From Gammaproteobacteria bacterium (GTDB lineage Bacteria > Pseudomonadota > Gammaproteobacteria > Steroidobacterales > Rariloculaceae): a DNA stretch of 37,104 bases. The position numbers and the translations under genes are program-made. Numbering within the stretch: position 1 is the stretch's first letter; every line of letters begins with the position of its first letter. Below the pieces are notes generated by a model that saw nothing but the letters and a program-made list of their open reading frames with translations, did not search any database and had not been told where the DNA came from. The stretch spans positions 1-37,104 of the forward strand of contig JAJDWR010000071.1 of assembly GCA_022825505.1 (NCBI GenBank), in the 5' to 3' direction. Below are positions 27,127-35,374 of the stretch, one piece after another.

Positions 27127-27429
27127 ATGGTCGCGAGTCCGCTCGAACGTATGCAGATTCTGGTTCCCAGTGCGCAAAAGGAACGCATGCGTATGCTGGC
27201 GCTAAAGTCGAATTGCTCGGTCAGCGAAATCTACCGTCGGGCGGCGGACGCCTATCATGAGGGTGAGGAGGACCGGGAGATCGATCACCCCGAGTTGGAA
27301 TTGCTGGTGAACGCACTGGAGGCGGGTATATCGCGAGCCGACGAGGCCGTGGAACGAGCGGAAAGGGAAGTCCGTGCGACTCTGGATTTCTATCTCGCAA
27401 GGGAACAGGCGCGCGAGGCGCGCGGATGA
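27127..27429 (+). CDS. Small ribbon-helix-helix-like DNA-binding protein
   Basis: A 100-residue protein. The N-terminal half (ERMQILVPSAQKERMRMLAL, then CSVSEIYRRAADAY) has the strand-helix-helix pattern of RHH repressors such as antitoxins. The C-terminal half is a charged helix (AVERAEREVRATLDFYLARE). The stop overlaps the start of the next gene (ATGA at 27426-27429), so the two are translationally coupled. The promoter region contains a palindrome that could be its operator. The arrangement recalls an antitoxin or a regulator with a partner, but the downstream product does not resemble a known toxin. Confidence 0.7.
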   Translation: MVASPLERMQILVPSAQKERMRMLALKSNCSVSEIYRRAADAYHEGEEDREIDHPELELLVNALEAGISRADEAVERAEREVRATLDFYLAREQAREARG

Positions 27430-27659
27430 AAGCCTCGCGCATCATGGAAGTGCTGGCAGATGTCGTCAGGTTGGTTGATCGCGTCGAGCGACTCGAGCGG
27501 TCCGTGGCCGATATGGCATTGGCGTTCCGCGAGGATTCCAAGGCCAGGGACAAGGATTTTCTCGATCATGATCGCAGGATTCAGAAGATCGAGAACCTTG
27601 TGGAGTTTGTCGAAAAATTCCAGGGCAGCAAGCGGCTGGAGTCTCGCGCAGATTCTTGA
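27426..27659 (+). CDS. Small coiled-coil protein, partner of the RHH gene
   Basis: A 77-residue protein predicted to be almost wholly helical with heptad-like spacing: LADVVRLVDRVERLERSVADM, then RRIQKIENLVEFVEKF. No signal peptide, membrane segment or catalytic motif is visible, and I do not recognise a family. It shares an ATGA overlap with the RHH-like gene. It may be a binding partner or co-regulator; a toxin role is unsupported. Confidence 0.6.
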   Translation: MKASRIMEVLADVVRLVDRVERLERSVADMALAFREDSKARDKDFLDHDRRIQKIENLVEFVEKFQGSKRLESRADS

Positions 27660-27739
27660 CCCGAAGGCGATCATGCGGAGGTCGGCAGCGCGACTTGTAA
27701 ACGAGCGGTCCAGACCAAGGTATCCGGGACGGAATTCCC

Positions 27740-28354
27740 TCAGAACGGCCACCACCAGCGCCGCTGCAGGCGGCGTTCGCAGCCCTGCAGTTGGGTGCCG
27801 TACTCGTCGGCCCGGGTCGCTACATTTCGCGCGGCATCCAGTAACCAGGCCTTGTCGCTGTAGGTTTGCCGCGAGTATCCGCCGTGGCCCTCGTGGTAGG
27901 CGAGGTACAGGCGGTAGGCATCGGTCTTGTCGATCTGGTTGCGGCGGTAACTGAGGTCGTTGTACCAGCCCACGAAGTCGATGGCGTCGCCGAAGTTGTT
28001 GCGCCTGGCGCCCCGGCGGCCGGTGGCATTCGTGTAGTCGGACCATGCCGCGTCGGTGGCCTGGGCGAAGCCGTAGGCATCCGCCGTGCGTGTCCAGGGG
28101 ATGAAGCCGAGCAGGAGCCGCCGCGGCGGCCGCGCCCGGGCGCGGAAGCTGGATTCCTGGTAAGTGAATGCCATCAGCACGCCCACCGGCACCTGCCAGC
28201 GCTGGGATGCGCGCCGTGCGTCCCGGTACCAGGAGCGTTTTTCCACGAAGATGTCGCAGACGTTGGCGGTATTGGCGGGGGGCGTTGATGCGCAACCGGC
28301 AAGGACAATCCCTGCGACAACAACCAGCATGCGCCTTACCCACATTTCGGACAT
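27740..28354 (-). CDS. Lipoprotein with a lytic transglycosylase SLT domain
   Basis: A 204-residue lipoprotein. The signal sequence ends in a lipobox, VLAGC (Cys21). The SLT domain has the catalytic Glu67 in AFTYQESSFRA, followed by GFIPWTRTADAYGFAQATDAAW and a C-terminal part with YLAYHEGHGGY. It is expected to cleave glycan strands of peptidoglycan non-hydrolytically at the periplasmic face of a membrane. It resembles a short, conserved gammaproteobacterial SLT lipoprotein group, not the large Slt70. It is divergent from the alpha-hydroxy-acid oxidoreductase gene. Confidence 0.88.
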   Translation of the reverse strand: MSEMWVRRMLVVVAGIVLAGCASTPPANTANVCDIFVEKRSWYRDARRASQRWQVPVGVLMAFTYQESSFRARARPPRRLLLGFIPWTRTADAYGFAQATDAAWSDYTNATGRRGARRNNFGDAIDFVGWYNDLSYRRNQIDKTDAYRLYLAYHEGHGGYSRQTYSDKAWLLDAARNVATRADEYGTQLQGCERRLQRRWWWPF

Positions 28355-28375
28355 CGCTCCGCAGTCGCGAAGCCA

Positions 28376-28381
28376 TATAAT
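28376..28381 (+). promoter_or_regulatory. Putative -10 element (TATAAT) for the alpha-hydroxy-acid oxidoreductase gene
   Basis: A perfect TATAAT sits 24 bp before the start codon at 28406, followed by a strong ribosome binding site (GGGAGGA, 28394-28400). The -35 region is a poor match. The leader would be about 15-20 nt. Confidence 0.45.
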
Positions 28382-28405
28382 AAGCCAGATCGCGGGAGGA
28401 AAAAA

Positions 28406-29605
28406 ATGACAACGGACGCCGCCTCAACTCTTGCCTCCAGGAGATCCTTCCTGCAATTCCTGGCCAGCAGTCCGGCCATGTATGCCGCGCCGCCGATCCT
28501 GGCGCAAAGCCCTGCCGAACTGTATGCACCGCAGGCGATCTCCAGCGCCGCCGACGCCATCAACGTCTTCGACTTCCACGAAGTCGCCAGACAGGTGTTG
28601 TTGCCGGGCCATTACACGTACATGGCCATGGGCACGGACGACGGCGGTACCTTGCAGGCCAACCGTGCAGGATTCGAGCAGTTCAGCCTGAGGATGCGCA
28701 GGCTCGTCGATGTCCGGGAAATCGACCTGTCCATGGAACTGTTCGGCGAGCCGTACCCGCTGCCGATACTCATCGCGCCCTGCGGCAGCCAGAAGGCATT
28801 TCACCCGGATGGCGAGGCCGCGGTGGCCCGGGCGGCGCGGACACGTGGAGTGGAGCAGATACTCTCCACCGTGACGTCCACGTCCGTCGAGGAGGTCAAT
28901 GAGGCGCGCGGGCGACCCGTCTGGTTCCAGCTCTACACCAATCCGGATTGGGAAGGCACACAGGCTATCGTCAGGCGCGCGGAGGCGAGCGGTTGTCCCG
29001 TGCTCGCGTTGACGGTCGATCTGCCTGCCAGCAACCGTGAGGCGCTGGCGCGGTTTCATCGCGACACGAACGAGGAATGTCTGGTTTGCCACGCTGCGGA
29101 TGCGGGAGTCATTCCCGGGAAGCCGATGTACGCGGGTACGGAGATCAACAGGCCCAACACGTCGTTCATGAACTGGGACTATGTCGAACGGCTCAGAGAC
29201 TTTACCTCCATGCAGCTCGTGCTGAAGGGCATCGTCACCGCGGAAGATGCCAGTCTCGCTGTGGAGCGCGGAGTCGACGGGATCATCGTCTCGAATCATG
29301 GAGGCCGCGCCGAAAACAGCGGGCGCAGCACCATCGAATGCCTGCCGGAAGTCGTGGACGCGGTCCGGGGGCGGATTCCGGTGATCGTGGACGGCGGGTT
29401 CCGCCGCGGTACGGACATCTTCAAGGCTCTGGCGCTGGGGGCCGATGCCGTCGCCATCGGCCGGCCGTATCTGTGGGGACTGGCTGCCTTCGGGCAGGAG
29501 GGCGTCGAAACCGTTCTCGACCTGCTTGCGCGAGAGCTTGAAATCGTCATGAAGCAGGCCGGAACCGTTCGCATTGCCGACATCGGCCGAGGCCATGTCG
29601 CGTAG
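28406..29605 (+). CDS. Tat-exported FMN-dependent alpha-hydroxy-acid oxidoreductase with a CXXCH motif
   Basis: A 399-residue enzyme of the lactate dehydrogenase/glycolate oxidase (FMN) family. The N-terminus has a Tat motif, SRRSFLQFLA, ahead of a hydrophobic stretch and an alanine-rich cleavage region. The TIM-barrel motifs follow: LPILIAPCGSQKAFHPDGE, FQLYTN, Lys274 in LVLKGI, the catalytic His298 in SNHGGR, and the FMN phosphate site IVDGGFRRGTDIFKALALGA. In the variable loop before the second half of the barrel is C225-L-V-C228-H229, a c-type haem attachment motif that cytosolic LldD enzymes lack. Export would place it where c-type haem is attached, so electrons could pass from a 2-hydroxy acid to a periplasmic carrier. 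The substrate is unknown. Confidence 0.88.
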   Translation: MTTDAASTLASRRSFLQFLASSPAMYAAPPILAQSPAELYAPQAISSAADAINVFDFHEVARQVLLPGHYTYMAMGTDDGGTLQANRAGFEQFSLRMRRLVDVREIDLSMELFGEPYPLPILIAPCGSQKAFHPDGEAAVARAARTRGVEQILSTVTSTSVEEVNEARGRPVWFQLYTNPDWEGTQAIVRRAEASGCPVLALTVDLPASNREALARFHRDTNEECLVCHAADAGVIPGKPMYAGTEINRPNTSFMNWDYVERLRDFTSMQLVLKGIVTAEDASLAVERGVDGIIVSNHGGRAENSGRSTIECLPEVVDAVRGRIPVIVDGGFRRGTDIFKALALGADAVAIGRPYLWGLAAFGQEGVETVLDLLARELEIVMKQAGTVRIADIGRGHVA

Positions 29606-29702
29606 GAGAGAGGCAGGACGCCTGTTCCCCATTCTTGCAATTGCGTCGGCTTCGGCCGGCGTGTAGCCTGCCCGGTGTGAATCCCGGAAAGAGCACATCA
29701 CC

Positions 29703-30362
29703 GTGAGAGTCACGTTCGCCTTCTTTCTTCTTCTGTTAAGCACAAATGCTGCGGCGCAACAGCGCGGCCTCGGGCTGTATGCGGGTGTCAGCGTCGGCAA
29801 CTTCCAGCTGGAGGAGGATCACGGCCCCCTGTCGGTCGAAGTGGAAGCTAGTCCGGTGGACGAAATCATCGGCAGCACGGCGCCAACCATCTCGGGCCGG
29901 CTGGATGATTCGCAGTTGTCCCTGAAGGTATACGGCGGGTGGAACATAAGCCGCAATCTGGGGGTCGAGGTCAGTTACGGGCGGGCGAACGAACTGACGA
30001 GCACGTACACCGAGCAGGTCGGGGACGTGACCGTCTCCGCGAACCTCTCCACGAACATCGACATCGGATCGGCGCGAGTCATGGGGTATCTGCCGTTTGG
30101 CGTGGGTGCGTTGTTCGGGGGGCTCGGCTACTTCAACGCGAAAACCAGTTCAACCCAGAACGTGGGGCTGGTCGTCTCGGGCCTGGGAAGCGTTCAGAGC
30201 CCGGTCAGCCTCGGCGGCAGTGCTACGGATAACGGGCCGACGGCCATCGTGGGATTCCAGTGGTCCCTGCCGATTTTGACCCTTCGCGCCGATTACGAGC
30301 TGGTGGACATGAATGCCGGCAGGGCCGCTACACTCAGCGCTGGCGTAATCCTGGGTTTCTGA
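29703..30362 (+). CDS. Small outer-membrane beta-barrel protein
   Basis: A 219-residue protein starting at GTG 29703. The signal peptide is clear (RVTFAFFLLLLSTNAAAQQ, cleavage after AAA). The mature part alternates hydrophobic and polar residues in strands such as LSLKVYGGWNISRNLGVEVSYG, and ends with Phe (LSAGVILGF), the usual end of an outer-membrane barrel. Its size suggests an eight-stranded OmpA/OmpW-like barrel. It carries no recognised periplasmic domain. A 6-bp hairpin follows the stop (30364-30369/30380-30385). Confidence 0.8.
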   Translation: MRVTFAFFLLLLSTNAAAQQRGLGLYAGVSVGNFQLEEDHGPLSVEVEASPVDEIIGSTAPTISGRLDDSQLSLKVYGGWNISRNLGVEVSYGRANELTSTYTEQVGDVTVSANLSTNIDIGSARVMGYLPFGVGALFGGLGYFNAKTSSTQNVGLVVSGLGSVQSPVSLGGSATDNGPTAIVGFQWSLPILTLRADYELVDMNAGRAATLSAGVILGF

Positions 30363-30458
30363 GCGCTCCGTCCTCTCCGGGAGCGATGCCATGCGAAGGT
30401 TTTCCAACCGCTGCCTGGAACCGCAAACGCAACAGTCGGGTCATGGGGGCTGGACGGG

Positions 30459-30489
30459 TTGCAGACATAAGTAATATTCTACATATAAT
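30459..30489 (+). promoter_or_regulatory. AT-rich promoter upstream of mltF
   Basis: A perfect TATAAT at 30484-30489 lies in an AT-rich island that contrasts with the surrounding GC-rich DNA. TTGCAG at 30459-30464 is a possible -35 with 19-bp spacing (3 of 6 matches). The start codon of mltF is 39 bp downstream. Confidence 0.45.
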
Positions 30490-30528
30490 ATATGCTGCAA
30501 CTTATTGATTATTTGAGCCCGTAAATTG

Positions 30529-31905
30529 ATGCGCGCACTTGGAATCGTCGCGGCGTGCGGGGTGCTTGTCACCTGCGGATCGCCGCCCAGCTTACTCGAG
30601 CAGGTACTGCTCTCGGGCGAGTTACGAGTGGCGACCCGCAACGGTCCGGGAACCTTCTACTATGGCCCCGAAGAACCCCGGGGAGTGGACTACGATCTGG
30701 CCAGGGGCTTTGCGGATTGGATGGGTGTCGAGCTTGAAATCTACACAGTCGACCAATTCCCCCAGATTCTGGAAGATGTGCGCTCCGGCAAGGCGCACGT
30801 GGGAGCGGCCAGCCTGTCCACAACGGAATCGCGCAGAGAGTTGGTTGATTTCGGCCCGTCCTATCTGAACGTGCAGCCCCTGGTGGTCTATCGGCGCGGC
30901 GCCCGCAAACCGGAAGATCTCTCGGACCTCCTGACCGGGCGAGTGGAGGTGCTGGTCGGGACCTCCTACGTGAGCGCGCTGGAGGCTTCCCGTATGGAGC
31001 AGCCCGCGCTGACATGGGAAGAAATTCCCGATACGAGTGTGGTAGCACTCGTGCGGCGTGTAGCCGAGGGACAGAGCGACTTCACGGTCGTTGACTCGAA
31101 CCTATTCGACCTTCTCAGGCATTCGATTCCAGGCGTTGAGGCCGCGTTTGCGGTGGGCGGGGAAACGCCCGTGGCATGGGCGCTCGGCAAGGGTCCGGAT
31201 TCATCGCTGCGGGACAAGGTCGCGGAATACTTTGCGGCACTGGAGGCCACCGACGAATTGGCCGGCATCATCGACCGCTACTACTTTCATGTCGATGACG
31301 AATTCGACTATGTGGGTTCGCAGGCATTCGTCAGGCAATTCGAGTCCCGGCTGCCCGGGTACAGGGCGTTCTTCATCCGGGCGGCCGGGGAGACGGGCGT
31401 CGACTGGCGCCTGCTGGCCGCGATGGCCTACCAGGAATCCCACTGGAACCCCGACGCGGTATCGTCCACGGGCGTGCGCGGCATGATGATGCTGACCCGG
31501 GGTACGGCGCAGATGATGGGCGTCGAGGATCGGACGGACGCGCTCGAGAGCATCCTGGGAGGCGCGTCCTACTTCATTCGGGTGACGGGCAAGATACCGT
31601 CGCGAATCGCCGAGCCCGATCGAACCTGGCTCGCGCTGGCAGCCTATAACGTCGGCTTCGGGCACCTGGAAGACGCCAGGATCATCACGGAGATTCAGGG
31701 CGGCGACCCCGATTCGTGGGAGCAGGTGCGGGAGCGTCTGCCGCTGCTCGCCGATCCCGACTGGTACCAGCGCGTGTCCTACGGTTACGCACGCGGATGG
31801 GAACCCGTGCGCTATGTGGACAACATCCGGCGCTACTACGAGATTCTGCAGTGGATGACGGCCGGCGACCCGGCCGGGGAAACCGCCTACCCCGCCGGGG
31901 GTTAG
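30529..31905 (+). CDS. mltF: Membrane-bound lytic murein transglycosylase F
   Basis: A 458-residue, two-domain lipoprotein. A short signal ends in LVTC (Cys16; threonine before the cysteine is unusual for a lipobox). An amino-acid-binding-protein-like domain follows (about 25-255, ELRVATRNGPGTFYYG to IIDRYY). The C-terminal SLT domain has the catalytic Glu303 in MAYQESHWNPDAVS, then GVRGMMMLTRGTAQMMG and LAAYNVGFGHLEDA. It should trim peptidoglycan at the outer membrane. In many Gammaproteobacteria mltF lies close to tadA and guaBA, as here, although a DUF6152 gene now separates them. Start: ATG 30529, preceded by an in-frame TTG. Confidence 0.93.
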   Translation: MRALGIVAACGVLVTCGSPPSLLEQVLLSGELRVATRNGPGTFYYGPEEPRGVDYDLARGFADWMGVELEIYTVDQFPQILEDVRSGKAHVGAASLSTTESRRELVDFGPSYLNVQPLVVYRRGARKPEDLSDLLTGRVEVLVGTSYVSALEASRMEQPALTWEEIPDTSVVALVRRVAEGQSDFTVVDSNLFDLLRHSIPGVEAAFAVGGETPVAWALGKGPDSSLRDKVAEYFAALEATDELAGIIDRYYFHVDDEFDYVGSQAFVRQFESRLPGYRAFFIRAAGETGVDWRLLAAMAYQESHWNPDAVSSTGVRGMMMLTRGTAQMMGVEDRTDALESILGGASYFIRVTGKIPSRIAEPDRTWLALAAYNVGFGHLEDARIITEIQGGDPDSWEQVRERLPLLADPDWYQRVSYGYARGWEPVRYVDNIRRYYEILQWMTAGDPAGETAYPAGG

Positions 31906-31987
31906 TCTCCAGTGGCAACTTCGCCGCCTGCACTCGCGACCGTGGGTTGGTCTCCAGAGAATACTCGCCGCCGTTGCCCACGGCCGT
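31899..31987. repeat. Imperfect tandem repeat of about 45 bp after mltF
   Basis: Two imperfect units, 31899-31943 and 31944-31987, each begin GGGTT-R-GTCTCCAG and contain CGCCGCC and a CG-rich end. They sit between mltF (whose last codons overlap the first unit) and the DUF6152 gene. No coding or promoter role is evident. Confidence 0.55.
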
Positions 31988-32051
31988 GGGTGATCGAGCC
32001 ATCAGCCCGGTGGTAAAGTAGCGCAACAGAAAAAAATCGGGGGAACCCGCC

Positions 32052-33089
32052 GTGTCCACACTATCCGCTCGACTCCTGGGGCCTGCGTCCATCGCGATTG
32101 TGTCAATTTGCGCCTTGCCGCTGTCCGCCCACCACAGCGACGCCGGCATCGACATGGAATCCATCGTTGCCTTCGAAGGCGTGGTGACGGACTTTGTCTG
32201 GCGAAATCCCCATGTTTACGTGTTGGTAGACCGCACCGGCGACGGTGCCGAAGCCGTCGCGTGGGAACTGCAGATGGGTCCGGTCAACGTGCTTTCCCGC
32301 CGCGGCTGGCGGCGGAACACGCTGCAACCCGGCGACGAGGTTTCGGTGCGGGCCCACGCGTCCGTGAGCGGCCGTCCCTACGGAATTATCGATTCCATCG
32401 ACAAGGACGGCGGCCTGCAGCTCGCGGAGGCGGCCGGCGGAGCGCCGGCGGCAGCTACGGCCACCACGCTGGAAGGCAGGTGGATCGCGGACCGTTCGGC
32501 CACGATGAGCTATCCGGGCGGTTTCGACGGGTTCTTCAATGCGCTGCTTACCCTGAACGAAAACGGCCGCGCGGCCCAGGCTGCCTACGATCCGCTGTCC
32601 GACGAAAATCCCGAATCGACCTGCGTCGGGCGGCCGACACCGGCGGCGCTGGTGTCCACTAGCCTGTACCTGATGGAGATCGATGTTCGCGAGGAGGAGC
32701 AGACGGTCATTCTCCGCAGCGAGTGGTACGACGAGGTCCGGATCGTGTACATGGACGGCCGCGAGCATCCGGACCCCGGCGAGCGCTTTGTCACCGGCCA
32801 CTCCATCGGCTGGTGGGACGGGGATACCCTGGTGGTGGACACGCGCAACTTCGCGGACCATCGTTCCCCCTACCAGATCGGCGTGCCATCGGGCGGACAG
32901 AAGCACGTCGTGGAGCGATACCGGTTAACCGAAGACGGCGCCCACATCGATCTCGAGTTCGTGCTCGAAGACCCCGAATACCTGGCCGAGCCGATGATCC
33001 ACCGCCGGCAGCTGAATTACTCGCCGCACTTGCAGATGTACCCGGGTGAGTGCGACCCGGAAGCAACGAGCCGGTTTGTGGAAGGGTAG
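32052..33089 (+). CDS. Exported DUF6152-type protein
   Basis: A 345-residue protein starting at GTG 32052. It has a signal peptide (SIAIVSICALPLSAHHS, cleavage near LSA), followed by the HHS-start and the segment VAFEGVVTDFVWRNPHVYV found in the DUF6152 family. The second half (DGFFNALLTLNENG to RFVTGHSIGWWDGDTLVVDT) resembles the C-terminal part of related exported proteins of unknown function; WWDGDTLVVDT is a recurrent signature. No catalytic motif is known. The gene lies between mltF and tadA, which are commonly closer together, so it may be an insertion. Confidence 0.82.
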   Translation: MSTLSARLLGPASIAIVSICALPLSAHHSDAGIDMESIVAFEGVVTDFVWRNPHVYVLVDRTGDGAEAVAWELQMGPVNVLSRRGWRRNTLQPGDEVSVRAHASVSGRPYGIIDSIDKDGGLQLAEAAGGAPAAATATTLEGRWIADRSATMSYPGGFDGFFNALLTLNENGRAAQAAYDPLSDENPESTCVGRPTPAALVSTSLYLMEIDVREEEQTVILRSEWYDEVRIVYMDGREHPDPGERFVTGHSIGWWDGDTLVVDTRNFADHRSPYQIGVPSGGQKHVVERYRLTEDGAHIDLEFVLEDPEYLAEPMIHRRQLNYSPHLQMYPGECDPEATSRFVEG

Positions 33090-33111
33090 CCTTCGTACGC
33101 TACGGGCTACC
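33085..33111. terminator. Bidirectional hairpin containing both stop codons
   Basis: GGTAGCC (33085-33091) and GGCTACC (33105-33111) form a perfect 7-bp stem around a 13-nt loop. The TAG stop of the DUF6152 gene lies in one arm and the TAG stop of tadA lies in the other. It probably ends both convergent transcripts, although T-runs are lacking. Confidence 0.6.
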
Positions 33112-33559
33112 GGCGGGCCGCGAAGAATTCGCGTAACAGCGCCCCGCACTCTTCCTCCAGCACGCTGCCCACCACCTCGATCCGGTGGTTCCAGCGGTTG
33201 TCCCGCAGTAGATCGATGACGCTGCCGCAGGCGCCCGTGCGAGGGTCGGGTGCGCCGAATACGAGCCGGGCGACGCGGGCCTGAAGCAGCGCCCCCGCGC
33301 ACATCGGGCAGGGTTCCAGCGTCACGTACATCGTCGTGCCCGGAAGCCGGTAGTTGCCCACGGCGCGGCCGGCCTCCCGCAATGCCCGGATTTCCGCGTG
33401 GGCGGTGGCGTCACGGGAGGCGATGGGTGCATTGCCGCTCGCCGCCAGTTTCTCGCCGCCGGGGCCCACCAGCACGGCGCCAACCGGAACTTCCCCCTGC
33501 TCCCGCGCTTCGCGGGCCATCTCCAGGGCGCGGGCCATGTATTCGGCGTCGATGTTCAA
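33107..33559 (-). CDS. tadA: tRNA-specific adenosine deaminase TadA
   Basis: Zinc enzyme that converts wobble adenosine 34 of tRNA-Arg(ACG) to inosine. Motifs: HAE with the zinc-ligand His54 and catalytic Glu56 (TAHAEIRAL), and PCPMCAG with the zinc cysteines 84 and 87. NYRLPGTTMYVTLEPC and FGAPDPRTGACGS are characteristic of TadA. The best start is uncertain: TTG at 33559 keeps the conserved EYM at the N-terminus (150 residues), while ATG at 33538 begins at MARALEMARE. It lies downstream of guaBA, a frequent arrangement, 126 bp after guaA. Confidence 0.92.
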   Translation of the reverse strand: MNIDAEYMARALEMAREAREQGEVPVGAVLVGPGGEKLAASGNAPIASRDATAHAEIRALREAGRAVGNYRLPGTTMYVTLEPCPMCAGALLQARVARLVFGAPDPRTGACGSVIDLLRDNRWNHRIEVVGSVLEEECGALLREFFAARR

Positions 33560-33685
33560 TTTGCCGCAACCTTCGCGAAAATCATCGTCGCCCCGACCAT
33601 CAATTCCAAGCCTGTGAGCAACCCCAGACTGGTTGACAGGCATCCGCCTCGAAGACATCGGATCGGCCGGGCGCCGAAGCGATCC

Positions 33686-35368
33686 CTACTCCCATTCAAT
33701 AGTGGCGGGGGGTTTCCCGGAGATGTCATAGGTCACCCGCGAGATGCCCGGAATTTCGTTGATGATCCGCCGCGAGACGTGGTCCAGGAAATCGTAGGGC
33801 AAGTGGGCCCAGCGGGCGGTCATGAAGTCCACAGTCTCCACCGCGCGCAAGGCGACCACGTAGTCGTACCGCCGGCCGTCGCCCATCACGCCCACCGACT
33901 TGACGGGCATGAACACGGCGAACGCCTGGCTGACCCGATCGTAGAGTCCCTGCTCGAGCAGTTCGCTCACGAAGATGTGATCGGCCCGCCGCAGGATGTC
34001 CGCGTACTCCTTCCTGACGGGCCCGAGTATTCGCACGCCCAGGCCCGGACCGGGGAACGGGTGCCTGCCGACCAGCGACGGCGGCAGGCCGAGCTCCAGG
34101 CCGATCTTGCGCACCTCGTCCTTGAACAGGCTCCGCAGCGGTTCGACCAGCCGCAGATGCATGCGCTCGGGCAGTCCGCCCACGTTGTGGTGGGACTTGA
34201 TGACGTGCGCCTTGCCGCCGGTGGATGCGCCGGCGGACTCGATGACGTCGGGGTAGATCGTTCCCTGCGCCAGCCAGCGGACCCCCGCCAGTTTTTTCGC
34301 CTGATCTTCGAACACTTCGATGAATTTCCGACCGATGATCTTGCGCTTGTCTTCGGGATCCGCCACGCCGCGCAAGGCCTCGAGAAACGCCTCCTCGGCA
34401 TTTACCCGAACCACGTTCGCGCCCAGGCTTTCGCGAAACGTGGCCATCACCTGGTCCCCCTCGTCGAGCCGCAGCAGCCCGTGGTCAACGAATACGCACA
34501 CCAGTTGATCGCCGATGGCGGCGTGCAGGAGGGCGGCCACCACGGAAGAATCCACACCCCCTGAAAGCCCCAGCAGGACGCGCTCCTTTCCGACTTCCCG
34601 GCGCACCCGCTCGATATGCTCGGTGACGATATTGCCCGGCGTCCAGCGGTCGGGGCACCCGCAGATGCCGCGCACAAAGCGCTCGACGATGGTCTGGCCG
34701 TGCTCCGTGTGGGTGACTTCCGGATGGAATTGCAGTCCGTAGATATGGCGCGCAGGGTCCGCCATACCGGCAAGCGGCGCGTTCTCCGTGGAGGCGATGC
34801 GCTCGAAACCCGCAGGCAGCGTTTCGACTCGGTCGCCGTGGCTCATCCAGACCTTCAGCCGCCCGCCGTCGCCCGCCAGCCCCCCCAGGAGCCCGTCCCG
34901 AATCCCATTTCCGAGTCCGCCACCGGATGCAAGGCTAACCTCGGCGTAACCGAATTCCCGGTGCGCGGACGGCTGGACCGTACCGCCGAACTTCTCGGCA
35001 AGAGCCTGCATCCCGTAACAGATGCCCAGCAGCGGAACGCCCGATTCCGCCACTGCATCGCTTACCGTAGGGGCATTCTCGGTACCCACCGACTCCGGCC
35101 CCCCCGACAGGATGATGCCCGACGCGCCAAACGCCGCCAGGCGGTCGGGCGCGATTTCCGGTGCGTGAATCTCGCTGTAGACGCCCGCTTCGCGCACCCG
35201 GCGGGCGATCAACTGTGTGTACTGCGACCCGTAATCGAGAATGAGGATGCGCGCCCTGTCGGGTGCGGAGGCCCGCCTCGCCCGCTCATCGGTCTGAACA
35301 TGACCCGCTGCCCGTGCCTCATGTTCAGTCGGGGCGCCGGCCCGGCGGGCAGTGTCGTTTGCTTGCAC
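33686..35368 (-). CDS. guaA: GMP synthase (glutamine-hydrolysing)
   Basis: Converts XMP to GMP with glutamine and ATP. The glutamine amidotransferase domain has the catalytic triad Cys117 (LLGICYGMQ), His215 and Glu217 (QFHPEV). The ATP-pyrophosphatase domain has the P-loop SGGVDSS (269-275), and the C-terminal dimerisation domain ends in PPATIEWE. Length is 560 residues versus 525 in E. coli. The excess is an Ala/Arg-rich N-terminal extension of about 38 residues before [14 protein letters not shown]. No internal ATG, GTG or TTG near the domain boundary was noticed, so the ATG 6 bp after guaB is the likely start. Confidence 0.95.
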   Translation of the reverse strand: MQANDTARRAGAPTEHEARAAGHVQTDERARRASAPDRARILILDYGSQYTQLIARRVREAGVYSEIHAPEIAPDRLAAFGASGIILSGGPESVGTENAPTVSDAVAESGVPLLGICYGMQALAEKFGGTVQPSAHREFGYAEVSLASGGGLGNGIRDGLLGGLAGDGGRLKVWMSHGDRVETLPAGFERIASTENAPLAGMADPARHIYGLQFHPEVTHTEHGQTIVERFVRGICGCPDRWTPGNIVTEHIERVRREVGKERVLLGLSGGVDSSVVAALLHAAIGDQLVCVFVDHGLLRLDEGDQVMATFRESLGANVVRVNAEEAFLEALRGVADPEDKRKIIGRKFIEVFEDQAKKLAGVRWLAQGTIYPDVIESAGASTGGKAHVIKSHHNVGGLPERMHLRLVEPLRSLFKDEVRKIGLELGLPPSLVGRHPFPGPGLGVRILGPVRKEYADILRRADHIFVSELLEQGLYDRVSQAFAVFMPVKSVGVMGDGRRYDYVVALRAVETVDFMTARWAHLPYDFLDHVSRRIINEIPGISRVTYDISGKPPATIEWE

Positions 35369-35374
35369 GGGCCG

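Noticed and set aside
31685..32164. Minus-strand open frame with a repeated ETNPR peptide
   Set aside because: The repeat reflects the 45-bp tandem DNA repeat. The frame overlaps mltF and the DUF6152 gene and has no domain.
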